The notes: generated by a model from the sequence alone, not told the origin. A stretch of DNA of 64,000 nucleotides from Neolewinella agarilytica (GCF_900110645.1 NZ_FOFB01000033.1:1-64000); one strand, 5' to 3'; shown: positions 48,389 to 57,923, numbered from the stretch's first letter. Program-made: numbers and translations.

Positions 48389-51300
48389 ATGAGAGCACTA
48401 TTTTCCTGCCTTTTTCTGCTATTTGCAGCGAGCCTGTCGGCTCAGGACACCCCCGAAACCCTCGGCGGCTTCCAACTCCGGAACGTTGGCCCGGCCTTCG
48501 TTTCCGGCCGAATTGCGGACATCGCCGTTCACCCCAAACACGAAAATACCTGGTACGTCGGTGTAGCTTCCGGCGGCGTCTGGAAAACCCAAAATGCCGG
48601 TATTACCTGGGACCCCATCTTTGATAACCAGAGTTCCTACGCCATCGGCTGTATCACCATCGATCCGAATAACCCGGCAACGGTTTGGGTAGGCACCGGC
48701 GAGAATGTTGGTGGTCGCCATATCGCCTACGGCGACGGTGTTTACCGCAGCAATGATGCCGGTAAGAGCTGGAAGAAAATGGGACTGCCCAACTCGGAGC
48801 ACGTATCAAAAATCATCGTTCACCCAAGCAATAGCGACATCATCTGGGTTGCCAGCCAGGGCCCGCTTTGGAGCAGCGGCGGCGATCGTGGCGTTTTTAA
48901 GTCTACCGACGGTGGCGAAACCTGGAATCGTACGCTCGGGAATACCGAATGGACCGGTGCCACTGACCTCATCATGGACCCCCGCGATCCCGACCTGCTC
49001 TACGCTGCTACCTGGGATCGCCACCGTACCGTAGCGGCCTACCTCGGCGGCGGCCCCGGCTCCGGTATTCATCGCAGCCGGGACGGCGGCGAAACCTGGG
49101 AGAAACTCACCTCCGGGATTCCGAAGTCGAACCTCGGTAAGATCGGCCTGGCCATCAGCCCGCAACAACCCGACGTCGTCTATGCCGCCATTACTCTTGA
49201 TCGCCGCAAAGGAGGTGTCTTCCGTTCCACTAATCAGGGCTCCAGCTGGACAAAAATGTCCGACGCAGTCTCCGGCGGTACCGGCCCTCATTACTACCAG
49301 GAACTCTACGCTTGCCCCCATAACTTCGACCGTCTTTACCTGATGGACGTCCGCATCCAGATAAGCGAAGATGGCGGCAAAACCTTCCGCCGAATGAAGG
49401 AAGAACGCAAGCACAGCGATAACCATTCCATCAACTTCCGCGCGGATGACCCGAACTACCTGCTGATCGGTACCGACGCGGGTATCTATGAAAGCTTCGA
49501 TCTGGCCGAAAACTGGCGTTTCATCGATAATATGCCCATCACGCAGTACTACAAAGTGGCCGTTGATGACCGGGAGCCCTTCTACCACATCTTTGGGGGT
49601 ACGCAGGACAACGGTTCCCACGGAGGCCCCAGCCGGACCGATTCCCGCGCCGGCATCCGTAATGGTGACTGGTACAAGACCCTTGGTGCGGACGGGCATC
49701 AATCAGCTACCGAGCCTGGAAACCCCGACATCATCTACGCCGAAAGCCAGCAGGGCGGCCTGAACCGGATTGACCTTAAAACCGGTGAACCCGTCAGCGT
49801 TCAGCCTCAGGCCCGGAAGGGAGATCCCCACGAGCGCTTCAACTGGGACGCCCCGATCGTCGTCTCCAGCCACGACCCCAAGCGGCTCTACTTCGCCAGT
49901 TACCGCGTCTGGCGCTCCGATAGCCGGGGCGACGACTGGGAACCGATCAGCGGTGACCTGACCCGTAACGAAGAACGCATCGCCCGCCCCATCATGGGCG
50001 GCATCCAGAGCTGGGACAACCCCTGGGACATCTACGCCATGTCTAACTACAGCACCATCACTTCGTTGGCGGAGTCAGAAGTGGACGAAAACATCGTCTG
50101 GGCGGGTACTGACGATGGCATCATTCAGGTAACCACCGATGGCGGCAAGAACTGGAACAAAATGATGGTTTCCAAAATGCCCGGCGTTCCCGAGCGTGCC
50201 TTTATCAATGACATCAAGGCTGACAAGTACGACGCCAACACCGTCTACGTCTCGCTTGATAATCATAAAGAAGGCGATTACACACCTTACCTTTTCAAGA
50301 GCACGAACCTCGGCAAAAGCTGGACCTCACTGCGGGCTAACCTGCCGGACCGCAATCTGATCTGGCGGCTGGTACAGGACCATGAAGAAAAGAACTTGAT
50401 GTTTATCGGTACGGAAAACGGGATTTACGTGACGATGAACGGCGGTAATGACTGGAAGAAACTGGCCGGAAGCCCGACGATTCCTTTCCGCGACCTCGCC
50501 ATCCAAAAGCGGGAGAACGACCTGATTGGAGCCAGCTTCGGGCGTAGTTTCTGGGTGCTGGACAATTATGCACCGATGCGGGAAATGACCGTCGGTACGA
50601 TGGAAGACGAGGAGGCAGCACTGTTCTCAGTCCGTGATGCCTGGTGGTATTCCCCCCGCAACAATGATCCGGGCGTAGGCGCGAACCAGTATGCGGCGGA
50701 GAACCCGACTTTCGGAGCGGTCTTCACCTACAATATCAATACGGAATTTGAGAGCATGGCCTCCGCCCGGAAGAAAGCGGAAAAAGAGGCTATGAAATCA
50801 GGTAAGTCGCTCACGTTCCCCGGTTATGAAGCGCTGGATAAGGAAGCAGCAGAGCGTAAGCCCAAGGTTTGGTTTACGATCAAGGATGCCAACGGTAACG
50901 TGGTGCGTACATTTAGTGAGCCGCTGAGAAAAGGTTTGCAGCGGACTTCCTGGGACCTACGCCTGGCCCCTACCTGGCCGGTACGGCCGGGAACCCGTGG
51001 CGGCGGTGGCCGCCGCCGCGGCGGTGCGATGGCCGCACCGGGCCAGTACACCGTATCTATGAGTAAGGAAGTGGGCGGTAAAATCACGGCTCTGGCCGGT
51101 CCGGTGAGCTTCAATGTCAAGCCGCTGCACACGCCAACCATTAAGGGAGGAGACCCGGCTACTTTTGCTGCTTACCGTGACCAGGTAAAAGCCATTCAGG
51201 ACGATATGGCTAAAGGCGAAGAAATGCTCAGCGACCTGAGCAAGCAGGTGAAGGCTATGGAGTCTGCCCTTAGCCTGGCTTCCATCGAGCCGGGTGCTCT

Positions 51301-51607
51301 GCATGAGCAGGTTTACGCGTTGAGTAAAGAGGTCGCGGACATGGAACGTAAACTGAATGGTAGCCCCAGCCGGGATGCCGTAGGGGAGAAAGCGCCGCCT
51401 TCGGTGAGCGATCACTTCTTCGCCGGCTACCGCGGCCTGTCCACCACTTACGGACCGACCCCCAACCAGAAGCGTAGCCTCGGTATCGCCAAGGACATGA
51501 TTGCTGAGATCATGCCGATGGTCAAAGCCCTTAGCGGAAAGCTGCCTGAATTGCAAACGCAATTGCAGAAAGCCGGGGCGCCATATATCCTGGGAACAGG
51601 GGAGTAG
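48389..51607 (+). CDS. secreted sortilin/BNR-type beta-propeller protein
   Basis: A 1072-residue exported protein with a signal peptide ending LSAQD. Residues about 25-720 contain at least eight BNR/Asp-box motifs (SNDAGKSWKK, STDGGETWNR, SRDGGETWEK, STNQGSSWTK, SEDGGKTFRR, TTDGGKNWNK, STNLGKSWTS), indicating a ten-bladed sortilin (VPS10)-like propeller or a sialidase-like pair of propellers. The part after 760 has a helical segment and a small beta domain with a Gly/Arg-rich GGGGRRRGG stretch. No T9SS domain ends the protein. Glycosidase activity is not assured. A strong terminator follows. Confidence 0.78.
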   Translation: MRALFSCLFLLFAASLSAQDTPETLGGFQLRNVGPAFVSGRIADIAVHPKHENTWYVGVASGGVWKTQNAGITWDPIFDNQSSYAIGCITIDPNNPATVWVGTGENVGGRHIAYGDGVYRSNDAGKSWKKMGLPNSEHVSKIIVHPSNSDIIWVASQGPLWSSGGDRGVFKSTDGGETWNRTLGNTEWTGATDLIMDPRDPDLLYAATWDRHRTVAAYLGGGPGSGIHRSRDGGETWEKLTSGIPKSNLGKIGLAISPQQPDVVYAAITLDRRKGGVFRSTNQGSSWTKMSDAVSGGTGPHYYQELYACPHNFDRLYLMDVRIQISEDGGKTFRRMKEERKHSDNHSINFRADDPNYLLIGTDAGIYESFDLAENWRFIDNMPITQYYKVAVDDREPFYHIFGGTQDNGSHGGPSRTDSRAGIRNGDWYKTLGADGHQSATEPGNPDIIYAESQQGGLNRIDLKTGEPVSVQPQARKGDPHERFNWDAPIVVSSHDPKRLYFASYRVWRSDSRGDDWEPISGDLTRNEERIARPIMGGIQSWDNPWDIYAMSNYSTITSLAESEVDENIVWAGTDDGIIQVTTDGGKNWNKMMVSKMPGVPERAFINDIKADKYDANTVYVSLDNHKEGDYTPYLFKSTNLGKSWTSLRANLPDRNLIWRLVQDHEEKNLMFIGTENGIYVTMNGGNDWKKLAGSPTIPFRDLAIQKRENDLIGASFGRSFWVLDNYAPMREMTVGTMEDEEAALFSVRDAWWYSPRNNDPGVGANQYAAENPTFGAVFTYNINTEFESMASARKKAEKEAMKSGKSLTFPGYEALDKEAAERKPKVWFTIKDANGNVVRTFSEPLRKGLQRTSWDLRLAPTWPVRPGTRGGGGRRRGGAMAAPGQYTVSMSKEVGGKITALAGPVSFNVKPLHTPTIKGGDPATFAAYRDQVKAIQDDMAKGEEMLSDLSKQVKAMESALSLASIEPGALHEQVYALSKEVADMERKLNGSPSRDAVGEKAPPSVSDHFFAGYRGLSTTYGPTPNQKRSLGIAKDMIAEIMPMVKALSGKLPELQTQLQKAGAPYILGTGE

Positions 51608-51679
51608 CCGTCTTAGTGCTGGTGGTCTTACAGGCTACCGCATTTTGTAGGCGAAACAGCTTTTGCTTCCATGTAATTG

Positions 51680-51742
51680 AGCGGTCAGCACGTAGCAATC
51701 AGGTAATATTAGCCTGAGTGCTGCGGGCTGACCGCTTTTTTT
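51680..51742 (+). terminator. long-stem terminator
   Basis: AGCGGTCAGC (51680-51689) pairs with GCTGACCGCT (51727-51736), with inner pairing CAGG/CCTG and AGCA/TGCT, then TTTTTTT. It ends the sortilin-like gene transcript. Confidence 0.85.
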
Positions 51743-51769
51743 ACGGGGTATATTGGCTTTGGAAGCTCA

Positions 51770-51973
51770 CTATTTTAACAGGTCCAGATGAACACTTTTT
51801 AAACCGTTCTCTTTTCTCAGCTTGCTTCTGATGTCCATCCATATTCCAGCCATTATTGGTCCTGGAGTTGAGGTGCTGTCTTTCCTTGGTTTATGGTATA
51901 GAGGCCTGATTCCTGTTTCCAGGAGAGCTTTCTGCGCAAGTTCATTCTGAGTAAATTTATGCCAGCACGCCAT
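51770..51973 (-). pseudogene. NADAR-like C-terminal fragment
   Basis: This 67-residue frame starts at MACWHKFTQNELAQKALLETG. The KFTQN, ALLETG and following RPL pattern resembles the NADAR/YbiA fold (N-glycosidase acting on riboflavin intermediates or ADP-ribose), whose members are about 150-180 residues. The N-terminal half is missing, and the expected DxxWG after RPL is replaced by KPRKDSTSTPG. Upstream, DKNGVLA is readable in another frame just before CWHKFTQN, hinting at a frameshift. It is AT-rich. It may be a dead gene or a different small family. Confidence 0.35.
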
Positions 51974-52135
51974 TTTTATCAGCCAATATTGGCTTCAATA
52001 ATAGCTTGCCGTGCGTAACATGCTTAGTCTTTTTATTAGTTTCATAGTGGTCTAGTAGATGCTAATAAACTATAAGGTTTTTCTGAGATCTATGCCTGCC
52101 TTTATTCTATTTAAACATCAAGAAGGCTTCGTATC

Positions 52136-52771
52136 CTAATTGGTTCTCTTTTTCCCAATCTTAACCCCCACCGAAAGCCCTAAGTAACTCTTGTCTACTG
52201 TTCCGACGATGGTGCTATCTGGCAACTTCAGGTCCGTTTTGGGCATGAAATTATATTCGATGCCAAGTCTCAATTTATCGGACTCCACCCCTCCTCTTAG
52301 AAGCAGACCGACTTGGTTATTGACCCCAATTTCAAAGATGCCCTCGGATGGATCAACCGGGACAATGCGGGAAGCTTCTACGTAGGAACCCGATATGTAG
52401 TAGCCAACGCCCGCCCCCACGTAAGGACGGAAATTATTCACTTGCTTTAAGTAATGGTCATAGGTTGGTACAACGGAGATGACTCCATTGTCGCTACGTT
52501 GGTCATCTTCGTTCCGGTTGACGATGAACTGAAAGCTATCATAGTTTTCAATGGTCTGGGTGTTTAGGGTAATTCCGATTCTTAGCCCGACAACCCCGTT
52601 TTTAGAAAACCGATGCTTAGGCTCCAGATGAAGGAAGAGGCCTAATCGTTCCGCATCGAAAAGCCCGACGAGGCCGGTTTCTATGGCTAAGGTCGTCGGG
52701 TTGCTTTCCTGCGCCGGCAGGCGGAAGGGGCAGAAGAATAAAAGGGTTAGTATGATCAGGCTTTTGGGCAT
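52136..52771 (-). CDS. outer-membrane beta-barrel protein (OmpA/OmpW-like size)
   Basis: A 211-residue exported protein with a signal peptide ending LPAQE. The rest is alternating strands: LAIETGLVGLFDAERLGLFLHLE, KNGVVGLRIGITL, the signature FRPYVGAGVGYYISG, VGLLLRGGVESDKLRLGIEYNF and KSYLGLSVGVKIG. This is the general eight-stranded 'outer membrane protein beta-barrel' pattern. Function is unknown. The DNA is AT-richer than the flanks, like its neighbours. Confidence 0.72.
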   Translation of the reverse strand: MPKSLIILTLLFFCPFRLPAQESNPTTLAIETGLVGLFDAERLGLFLHLEPKHRFSKNGVVGLRIGITLNTQTIENYDSFQFIVNRNEDDQRSDNGVISVVPTYDHYLKQVNNFRPYVGAGVGYYISGSYVEASRIVPVDPSEGIFEIGVNNQVGLLLRGGVESDKLRLGIEYNFMPKTDLKLPDSTIVGTVDKSYLGLSVGVKIGKKRTN

Positions 52772-52806
52772 GGTTGGACTTCTCGGGCGAATAAGTTAGT
52801 CCTTTT

Positions 52807-53268
52807 TTATTGCCTTTTAATCGTAAACGAGGCGGTTAACCCAACACTAAAATTCCGTGGAAGCTTATGCACCCCGAATATGGCCCGTGAATGCTCACCT
52901 TTTGTGCCCAGAATTTTCACGAACAGATCAGATGCACCGTTCACTACCTTGGGAGACTCGTCCCAGTTTTCACCTGACTGGAAGTAAGCATCAATATGAT
53001 TTAAGCCCGTAATTCTTTCAAATCCAACCTTCTTATTTATTTGTGCTAAAACATTCAACGCGCATAGCTCCATAGCTTTGTACCCTTCTTCCGTTGAAAT
53101 TTCGTTTCCTAATCTTCCCTGGTACCTGTATTCTTCGTTCCAGATTGGAAACTGAATCGCGATGTAGGCTATATTCTCCACAATATTTACGGATTTATAG
53201 CTGCCTCCGGGGGTGGAAGCATCTGGAAGTATATATCCGTGTTCTTTCAAATTTTCTTTTGGTGTCAT
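52807..53268 (-). CDS. RidA/YjgF-family protein
   Basis: A 153-residue RidA-family protein, a group that includes imine/enamine deaminases. The family order is visible: Y-x-LP near the N-terminus, GSYKSVNIVENIAYIAIQFPIW, GRLGNEISTEEGYKAMELCALNVLAQI, and GEHSRAIFGVHKLPRNFSV where the GxHxRxxxGVxxLP motif ends the family. The active-site Arg of the deaminase group may be the R in HSRAIFG. It is larger than E. coli RidA (128). It belongs to the AT-richer islet; the neighbours are unrelated. Confidence 0.82.
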   Translation of the reverse strand: MTPKENLKEHGYILPDASTPGGSYKSVNIVENIAYIAIQFPIWNEEYRYQGRLGNEISTEEGYKAMELCALNVLAQINKKVGFERITGLNHIDAYFQSGENWDESPKVVNGASDLFVKILGTKGEHSRAIFGVHKLPRNFSVGLTASFTIKRQ

Positions 53269-53484
53269 TTCTCTTTTCTAATTGTTTAGTGGGGGCCTCA
53301 TAAAGCAATCAATACGCCTTGTTTGAGGCGCTGATTTGATGATACACGCTTCCTCATTCTTCACAATCGCTCGCAAATAAACAAATGCTTTTGCCACCAT
53401 CCAGTACCTGAAGCAGGTATGCTTAGATGAAAAAAGAGGCTTGTCTCCGACTATTGTGGCAGCAATCTGGCGCAAGTCACGCTC

Positions 53485-53940
53485 TTATGCCTGCCCCACG
53501 GTCTTCTCCATACAAACACTATTGTCCATCCCCGCATACTGCCCATAGTTCGGGACAACCTGATAGCCGCATTTCTCGTAGAGCCGGATGGCATAGGGCT
53601 GTCGCTTGCCGGTTTCGAGGAGGCAGCGGGTGTAGCCGAGTTCGCGCGACCAGGCTTCCAGTTCGTCCAGCACCTTCACGGCGATTCCTTGCCCGCGGGC
53701 GGCCTCGGCGGTGAACATTCGTTTCACCTCCATCGTCGAGTCGTCGTAGGCCTTGATGGCGCCGCAGGCAATGGGGCTGTCTCCCTCGTAGGCCATCACG
53801 ACATGCTTGATCGCATCAAGGCCATTGTATTGGTGGTAAAAGTCGTGTTCGTCTTCATCGGTCACGGCCAGGTGGGCGTCGAGGGCCCTGACGAGGGCGC
53901 GGAAGTCTTCACTGCTGTTGTCGGTGCGGATCAGTTTCAT
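53485..53940 (-). CDS. GNAT-family N-acetyltransferase
   Basis: The 151-residue product is taken from MKLIRTDNSS; the frame runs back to 54165 through repeat DNA. It has the GNAT core: PIACGAIKAYDDSTMEVKRMFTAEAARGQGIAVKVLDELEAWS with the acetyl-CoA loop (R/Q-x-x-G-x-G/A as ARGQGIA), and LLETGKRQPYAIRLYEKCGYQ. Substrate is unknown; small amines or amino acids are typical for this subgroup. Confidence 0.85.
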   Translation of the reverse strand: MKLIRTDNSSEDFRALVRALDAHLAVTDEDEHDFYHQYNGLDAIKHVVMAYEGDSPIACGAIKAYDDSTMEVKRMFTAEAARGQGIAVKVLDELEAWSRELGYTRCLLETGKRQPYAIRLYEKCGYQVVPNYGQYAGMDNSVCMEKTVGQA

Positions 53941-53989
53941 AAAGACAAAATTAAGGAAGCGTGCTGAAACCCATTGCTCCTCCAACCCT

Positions 53990-54061
53990 CTTTGCATCCT
54001 GCGGCCGCGCTGAAAAAGCTTTCCGGCTAAAGCCGGTGCTGCGCTACGAAGCTCTGCGAGC
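53990..54061 (+). repeat. composite repeat upstream of the GNAT gene
   Basis: The dispersed 20-mer (TTGCATCCTGCG-GCC-GCGC, 53991-54010), the palindrome CCGGCTAAAGCCGG (54022-54035) and half of the CTACGAAGCTCTGCGAGCT repeat (54034-54061) occur in the order also seen at 48.2 kb. Confidence 0.75.
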
Positions 54062-54182
54062 TGCCTCATAGACACTTTGCCGACTTCTGTGTGCTCTCTG
54101 TGTTCAAAGCCGCGCAGCGACAGAGCGGCAGCCTCCAACACCTCCAAAATGCGGCAGCCTACCAAGCTACAAAACTACCAGG

Positions 54183-56648
54183 CTAATGAAAACCCCCACA
54201 CCCAATTGGAGATCCATCCGGCAACTTCGGCGCAGGACTGATTTCTACACTCCTTGGGTCCGTTAAAAACTGATTGATCGTTACGCTCAGGTAATGGTCG
54301 TGTACTTCAATCGGTGTCAGGTTGTTGGCATTGCTGAGCGGTCCTAACATCTGACGAAGCTTAGAAAAAGCGACCGATCTTACCCGTTCACTGATGTCTT
54401 TATTGGCCGCTAGTTGGATCAGATGAGCAACAAATCTTTTGTCGACCATCATCGCCAATTCCAGAGGGAACCTGTTAGTAGTGTTCTTTCTCACGTTCCG
54501 GTTAACCTCAATGCGGATTGTTTCCAGATAATCTTCCAGACTCGGGTATCCGCCAAGGGGGCCAAGGGCCGCTTGCTCCGCTATTCTTGCTAGACGGTGC
54601 GGATGAAGCAGGAAAGTAAACGTATTGTCGGCGGCTGACTGCGCCATCGCCAACGGATCAAAACCACCGCCATTCTGCGTGCTGAACAGCTCTCGGTTGC
54701 GGGAGTAACCCATCGCGGGTGGTGGGATGAGGCCACTTAATTTACCATTAAACCCTAACGTAGAGGGGCTAAGAGTCATAAGCAGTGCCTGGGTGGCGGC
54801 CTTTTGTTCCTCTATCGAAACGGGTCTCACCCGTGGTGATACTTGCTCACCACGCACCCCATAATCATAGTGATACCCACCAATCATCTTAGCGACAGCC
54901 TCCACCTGGTAGCGATGCATGAGGTAAACGGGTACGAAGACCGATTCCAACTCGGAGAGTGGCATCCCAACCGGAATATTCGCCTCCGAGAAATTGTCAA
55001 GCGCATGTTTACGCAACGCAAGCAGACGATTCATCTCGACGATGGGGCTCTCGCCATTGTCCCACAAGTGAGCATCGGGCTGGGAGCTGCCCTGCGGCCG
55101 GGCGTCGGAGTCGCTGATGTAGCGTAAGCCTTTGGCCTGGTTCTCGGCCAGGATTTTTTGCAACTCGGCGGCTTCGTCAGCGCCTTCGGGGAAATCGCTG
55201 TAGCCATACTTGATGGTCTGCTTGTCCCACTCACCAATGCCAACGGCGTAGGCCTGGCTGAAGTCTACTTCGCCATCTTTGAGCGTAATGTAGGGGTGGG
55301 GGTAATCCATCACGGAAGCGCGGTTGTTCGTTGAGGCCGCAAAGTTGTGCGCCAGACCGATGGTGTGGCCCACTTCGTGGGCGCTGAGCTGCCGCAGTCG
55401 GGCGAGGGCCATTTCCTCTAGTCGCGGATCGGGCGTTGTGCCGTCTTTGCCGTAGGCTTTGATCAGGCCCTGAGCGAGGAGAAAATCCTGTCGAACGCGC
55501 AGGCTGCCGAGCAGTACGTGTCCTTTGATGATCTCGCCGGTGCGCGGATCAGTCACCGAGCTGCCGTAACTCCAGCCCCGGGTGCTGCGGTGTACCCAGT
55601 TGATGACGTTGTAGCGCACGTCCATCGGGTCAGCGCCTTCGGGTAAGACTTCTACCTGGAAAGCATTTTTGTAGCCAGCGGCTTCGTAGGCCTGGTTCCA
55701 CCAGCGGGCGCCTTCGAGGAGGGCAGATTTTACCGGCTCCGGCGCACCCCGGTCGAGGTAGTAAATGATGGGCTCCACGGGTTCGCTCATAGCGGCACTG
55801 GGGTCTTTTTTCTCCAGACGGTGACGGGGAATAAATCGCTTCACGAGCGGTTGATCAATGGGCGTTGCGTAGTCGGCGTAGCTGCGGGCATTATAACCGG
55901 AGCGGGGGTCGAAGGCGCGGGGTGTGTAGTTGTCATCGGGGAGTTCCACGAAGCTGTGGTGCATGCGTAGGGTGAACGCGCCGCTGGTGGGGGTTACGCT
56001 TCGGAGCTGGCGGCCGGTGGCTTCTCCGGCAAAGGTGATGCTGGCTTCGAACTCGCTGTTTTTTGGGAAATTCTTCGTTTTAGGGAGATAAACCGCACTG
56101 CGGCTGGCGTCGATTTTGTAGCTGCCCTGTTTGTTGCGCTTCAGGCGGCTGATGACGCCGTGGGCATCGGTCAGGAGCATTGGCGTGAGGTCAACGAGCA
56201 CCCGGTCGCCGGTTTTGGCGGCGACCTTAAAGCCGGCCAGGGTAGACTGGGCGAAGGCGTCGCGAACGCTGGCCACCTCGTCCGGGTTATCGCTGATGGC
56301 CCGGTAACCGAGGTTACGCTGCCGCAGCATTACCTGCGGCCCCACCCGATCAAAATACACGACGCGGGTATTGCCGAGCTGGTTACGATCCAGGCCAATA
56401 TCGTTGCTGCCCAGGCCGGCAGCAAGGCTGTTGACGTAGAGGAACTCCTCGTCAAAACGGTCAATTTCGAGGTAGATTTTGCCGGCATCATCGTCCCAGT
56501 AAAAATCGAAGTAGCCGTCCTTTTTGTCCATCCCCGCGATCTTCGCTTCAATGGTGGGCGTCTTTTTCGTAGCGGTGTTTTGGGCGCTGACGCAGGTGCA
56601 GGGAAGGAGGATTAGGGAGCAGAGTAGGGTGTAGAAAACGGTTTTCAT
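54183..56648 (-). CDS. secreted zinc metalloprotease (DUF5117/DUF4953 type)
   Basis: An 821-residue protein started at MKTVFYTLLC, which gives a signal peptide; the longer frame to 56702 is not needed. The zinc site HEVGHTIGLAHNF (about residue 420), with a third His and a downstream VMDYPHP Met-turn, marks a metzincin-like protease. The N-terminal part (about 25-230) matches the DUF5117-type domain that precedes it in this family and the C-terminal part is helical. The signal reads LPCTCVSAQ, with the two Cys encoded by a dispersed 20-mer. It is probably periplasmic or outside the cell; substrates unknown. Confidence 0.85.
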   Translation of the reverse strand: MKTVFYTLLCSLILLPCTCVSAQNTATKKTPTIEAKIAGMDKKDGYFDFYWDDDAGKIYLEIDRFDEEFLYVNSLAAGLGSNDIGLDRNQLGNTRVVYFDRVGPQVMLRQRNLGYRAISDNPDEVASVRDAFAQSTLAGFKVAAKTGDRVLVDLTPMLLTDAHGVISRLKRNKQGSYKIDASRSAVYLPKTKNFPKNSEFEASITFAGEATGRQLRSVTPTSGAFTLRMHHSFVELPDDNYTPRAFDPRSGYNARSYADYATPIDQPLVKRFIPRHRLEKKDPSAAMSEPVEPIIYYLDRGAPEPVKSALLEGARWWNQAYEAAGYKNAFQVEVLPEGADPMDVRYNVINWVHRSTRGWSYGSSVTDPRTGEIIKGHVLLGSLRVRQDFLLAQGLIKAYGKDGTTPDPRLEEMALARLRQLSAHEVGHTIGLAHNFAASTNNRASVMDYPHPYITLKDGEVDFSQAYAVGIGEWDKQTIKYGYSDFPEGADEAAELQKILAENQAKGLRYISDSDARPQGSSQPDAHLWDNGESPIVEMNRLLALRKHALDNFSEANIPVGMPLSELESVFVPVYLMHRYQVEAVAKMIGGYHYDYGVRGEQVSPRVRPVSIEEQKAATQALLMTLSPSTLGFNGKLSGLIPPPAMGYSRNRELFSTQNGGGFDPLAMAQSAADNTFTFLLHPHRLARIAEQAALGPLGGYPSLEDYLETIRIEVNRNVRKNTTNRFPLELAMMVDKRFVAHLIQLAANKDISERVRSVAFSKLRQMLGPLSNANNLTPIEVHDHYLSVTINQFLTDPRSVEISPAPKLPDGSPIGCGGFH
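56582..56602 (-). repeat. dispersed 20-mer repeat, coding copy in the metalloprotease
   Basis: The minus strand CTGCACCTGCG-TCA-GCGCC is read as PCTCVSA at the end of the signal peptide. Confidence 0.75.
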
Positions 56649-56708
56649 CCAGCGGGGCTTTTGTTGGGCTGGAAGATAATGCGGAATTGTCGAATACGTC
56701 AAGAACCA

Positions 56709-56850
56709 GGTGGAGACGCTGTGCGTCGATCGCGAACGGGGCCGAAGGCTCCCGGAGCGTGTAGGTGCGGTAGCTTTTTTCGCCTGGGTCCCGTTACACG
56801 GTCAAAATCGCTTCGCTCCCTTGCCCGGCTCGACGCATAGCGTCTCCACC
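56709..56850. repeat. 142-bp MITE-like inverted-repeat element
   Basis: The ends GGTGGAGACGCTGTGCGTCGA (56709-56729) and its reverse complement (56830-56850) match at 20 of 21 positions. The interior has no frame. It lies between two minus-strand genes and has no clear target duplication. Only one copy is seen in the window. Confidence 0.75.
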
Positions 56851-56880
56851 AATGTTTCTCAGTAGTTCTATAAATATGGG

Positions 56881-57369
56881 CTAATTCGAGTCCCGCTTCG
56901 GAGTCGATATTCCCAGCCCGATACCCAGCACCGTCGGCACCTCCTTTGCATGGTTTACGGTGTTTTTCTTCGTGGGTACGAAGAAGTTGAAACTGAATTC
57001 ACTCTCCGTATCGAACACAATCAGCTGGTGCCCCAGGTGGATGACCCGGGCTTTGGCGATTTCGGTGGGAAAGTCAGTCGGAAACTCCAGGTGTAGGTCA
57101 AAGCTGCGGCGCATACCGCCGTCGGAGACGAAGTTGAAAACAATGTGTTCGTATCCCCCTTTTTCCACGAAGTTTACCTCGCTGATGGTGCCGATTTTAT
57201 CGAAAGCCAATGTGGCTTTATTGGGGTGGACTCCTTTTTTTGCGTTAGTGTTTGCGATGACGGTCGAGAAGTCAGTCGTTTCTGTGCTCGCTGCTCCGCG
57301 GGTGTTTTGACTCCAGATCAGGCTCGTTGCCAGCATGAAGCAGAGTAGGGTAGTGATGTACGCTTTCAT
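56881..57369 (-). CDS. secreted protein of unknown function
   Basis: The 162-residue product from MKAYITTLLC has a signal peptide (LATSLIWSQ). The mature part is beta-rich (GGYEHIVFNFVSDGGMRRSFDLHLEFP, ARVIHLGHQLIVFDTESEFSFNFFV) and ends in a short basic tail. I recognise no family or catalytic motif. It is a single gene separated from the protease gene by a MITE-like element. Confidence 0.5.
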   Translation of the reverse strand: MKAYITTLLCFMLATSLIWSQNTRGAASTETTDFSTVIANTNAKKGVHPNKATLAFDKIGTISEVNFVEKGGYEHIVFNFVSDGGMRRSFDLHLEFPTDFPTEIAKARVIHLGHQLIVFDTESEFSFNFFVPTKKNTVNHAKEVPTVLGIGLGISTPKRDSN

Positions 57370-57572
57370 AAAGGATAGTTTTATTTGAATATTGACTCGC
57401 TGAGTATGGGGTAGTCCTGATTTGCCCCTGTGTCTTCGTTTATAACGCACCGCCCATGATTCATTGTTCGCCCGCCAGTTTTTAAGACCCGGCACCCGGT
57501 TACCTCGCACCCCTCCACTCAACCCATCATTTCCCCAAACCGTTACCTTAGTGTAACGATAAAACTGTCTCC

Positions 57573-57923
57573 ATGACCGAAGGACCTCCCGCCTGCCCCA
57601 TCCCCCGCTGGCAGCTGCTCAAACAGCAGCTCAATAACGTGGGCCCCGCCGAGTTTGACCGCCTGCGCGCGCAAGCCGCTCCGGGAGCCGTGATCGACGT
57701 TCGCTCAGAAGAAGAATTTGCCGCCTTCCACCTCGACGGCGCCGTGAACTACAACTACCTCGGTCCTGACTTCCTCGAACAGATGGATGCTCTTGATCCC
57801 AATCAGGAATACCTCGTCTACTGCCGCAGCGGCCGCCGCTCCGTCCGGGCCTGCACCCTGATGCGGAACGCCGGCTTCGAAAAGCTCATCCACCTCGACG
57901 GAGGCATCAACGCCTACGAATAA
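57573..57923 (+). CDS. rhodanese-domain protein (cytoplasmic)
   Basis: A 116-residue single rhodanese domain: VIDVRSEEEFAAFHLDGAVNYNY and the active-site loop YCRSGRRSVRA with the sulfur-carrying Cys, ending LDGGINAYE. No signal peptide is present. It would move sulfane sulfur in the cytoplasm. An exported paralogue lies 122 bases downstream, so the pair may handle sulfur on both sides of the inner membrane. Confidence 0.85.
   Translation: MTEGPPACPIPRWQLLKQQLNNVGPAEFDRLRAQAAPGAVIDVRSEEEFAAFHLDGAVNYNYLGPDFLEQMDALDPNQEYLVYCRSGRRSVRACTLMRNAGFEKLIHLDGGINAYE

Noticed and set aside
53278-53475. 65-aa minus-strand frame
   Set aside because: Mixed composition, many Cys and Arg without pattern, no recognisable family and no supporting context.
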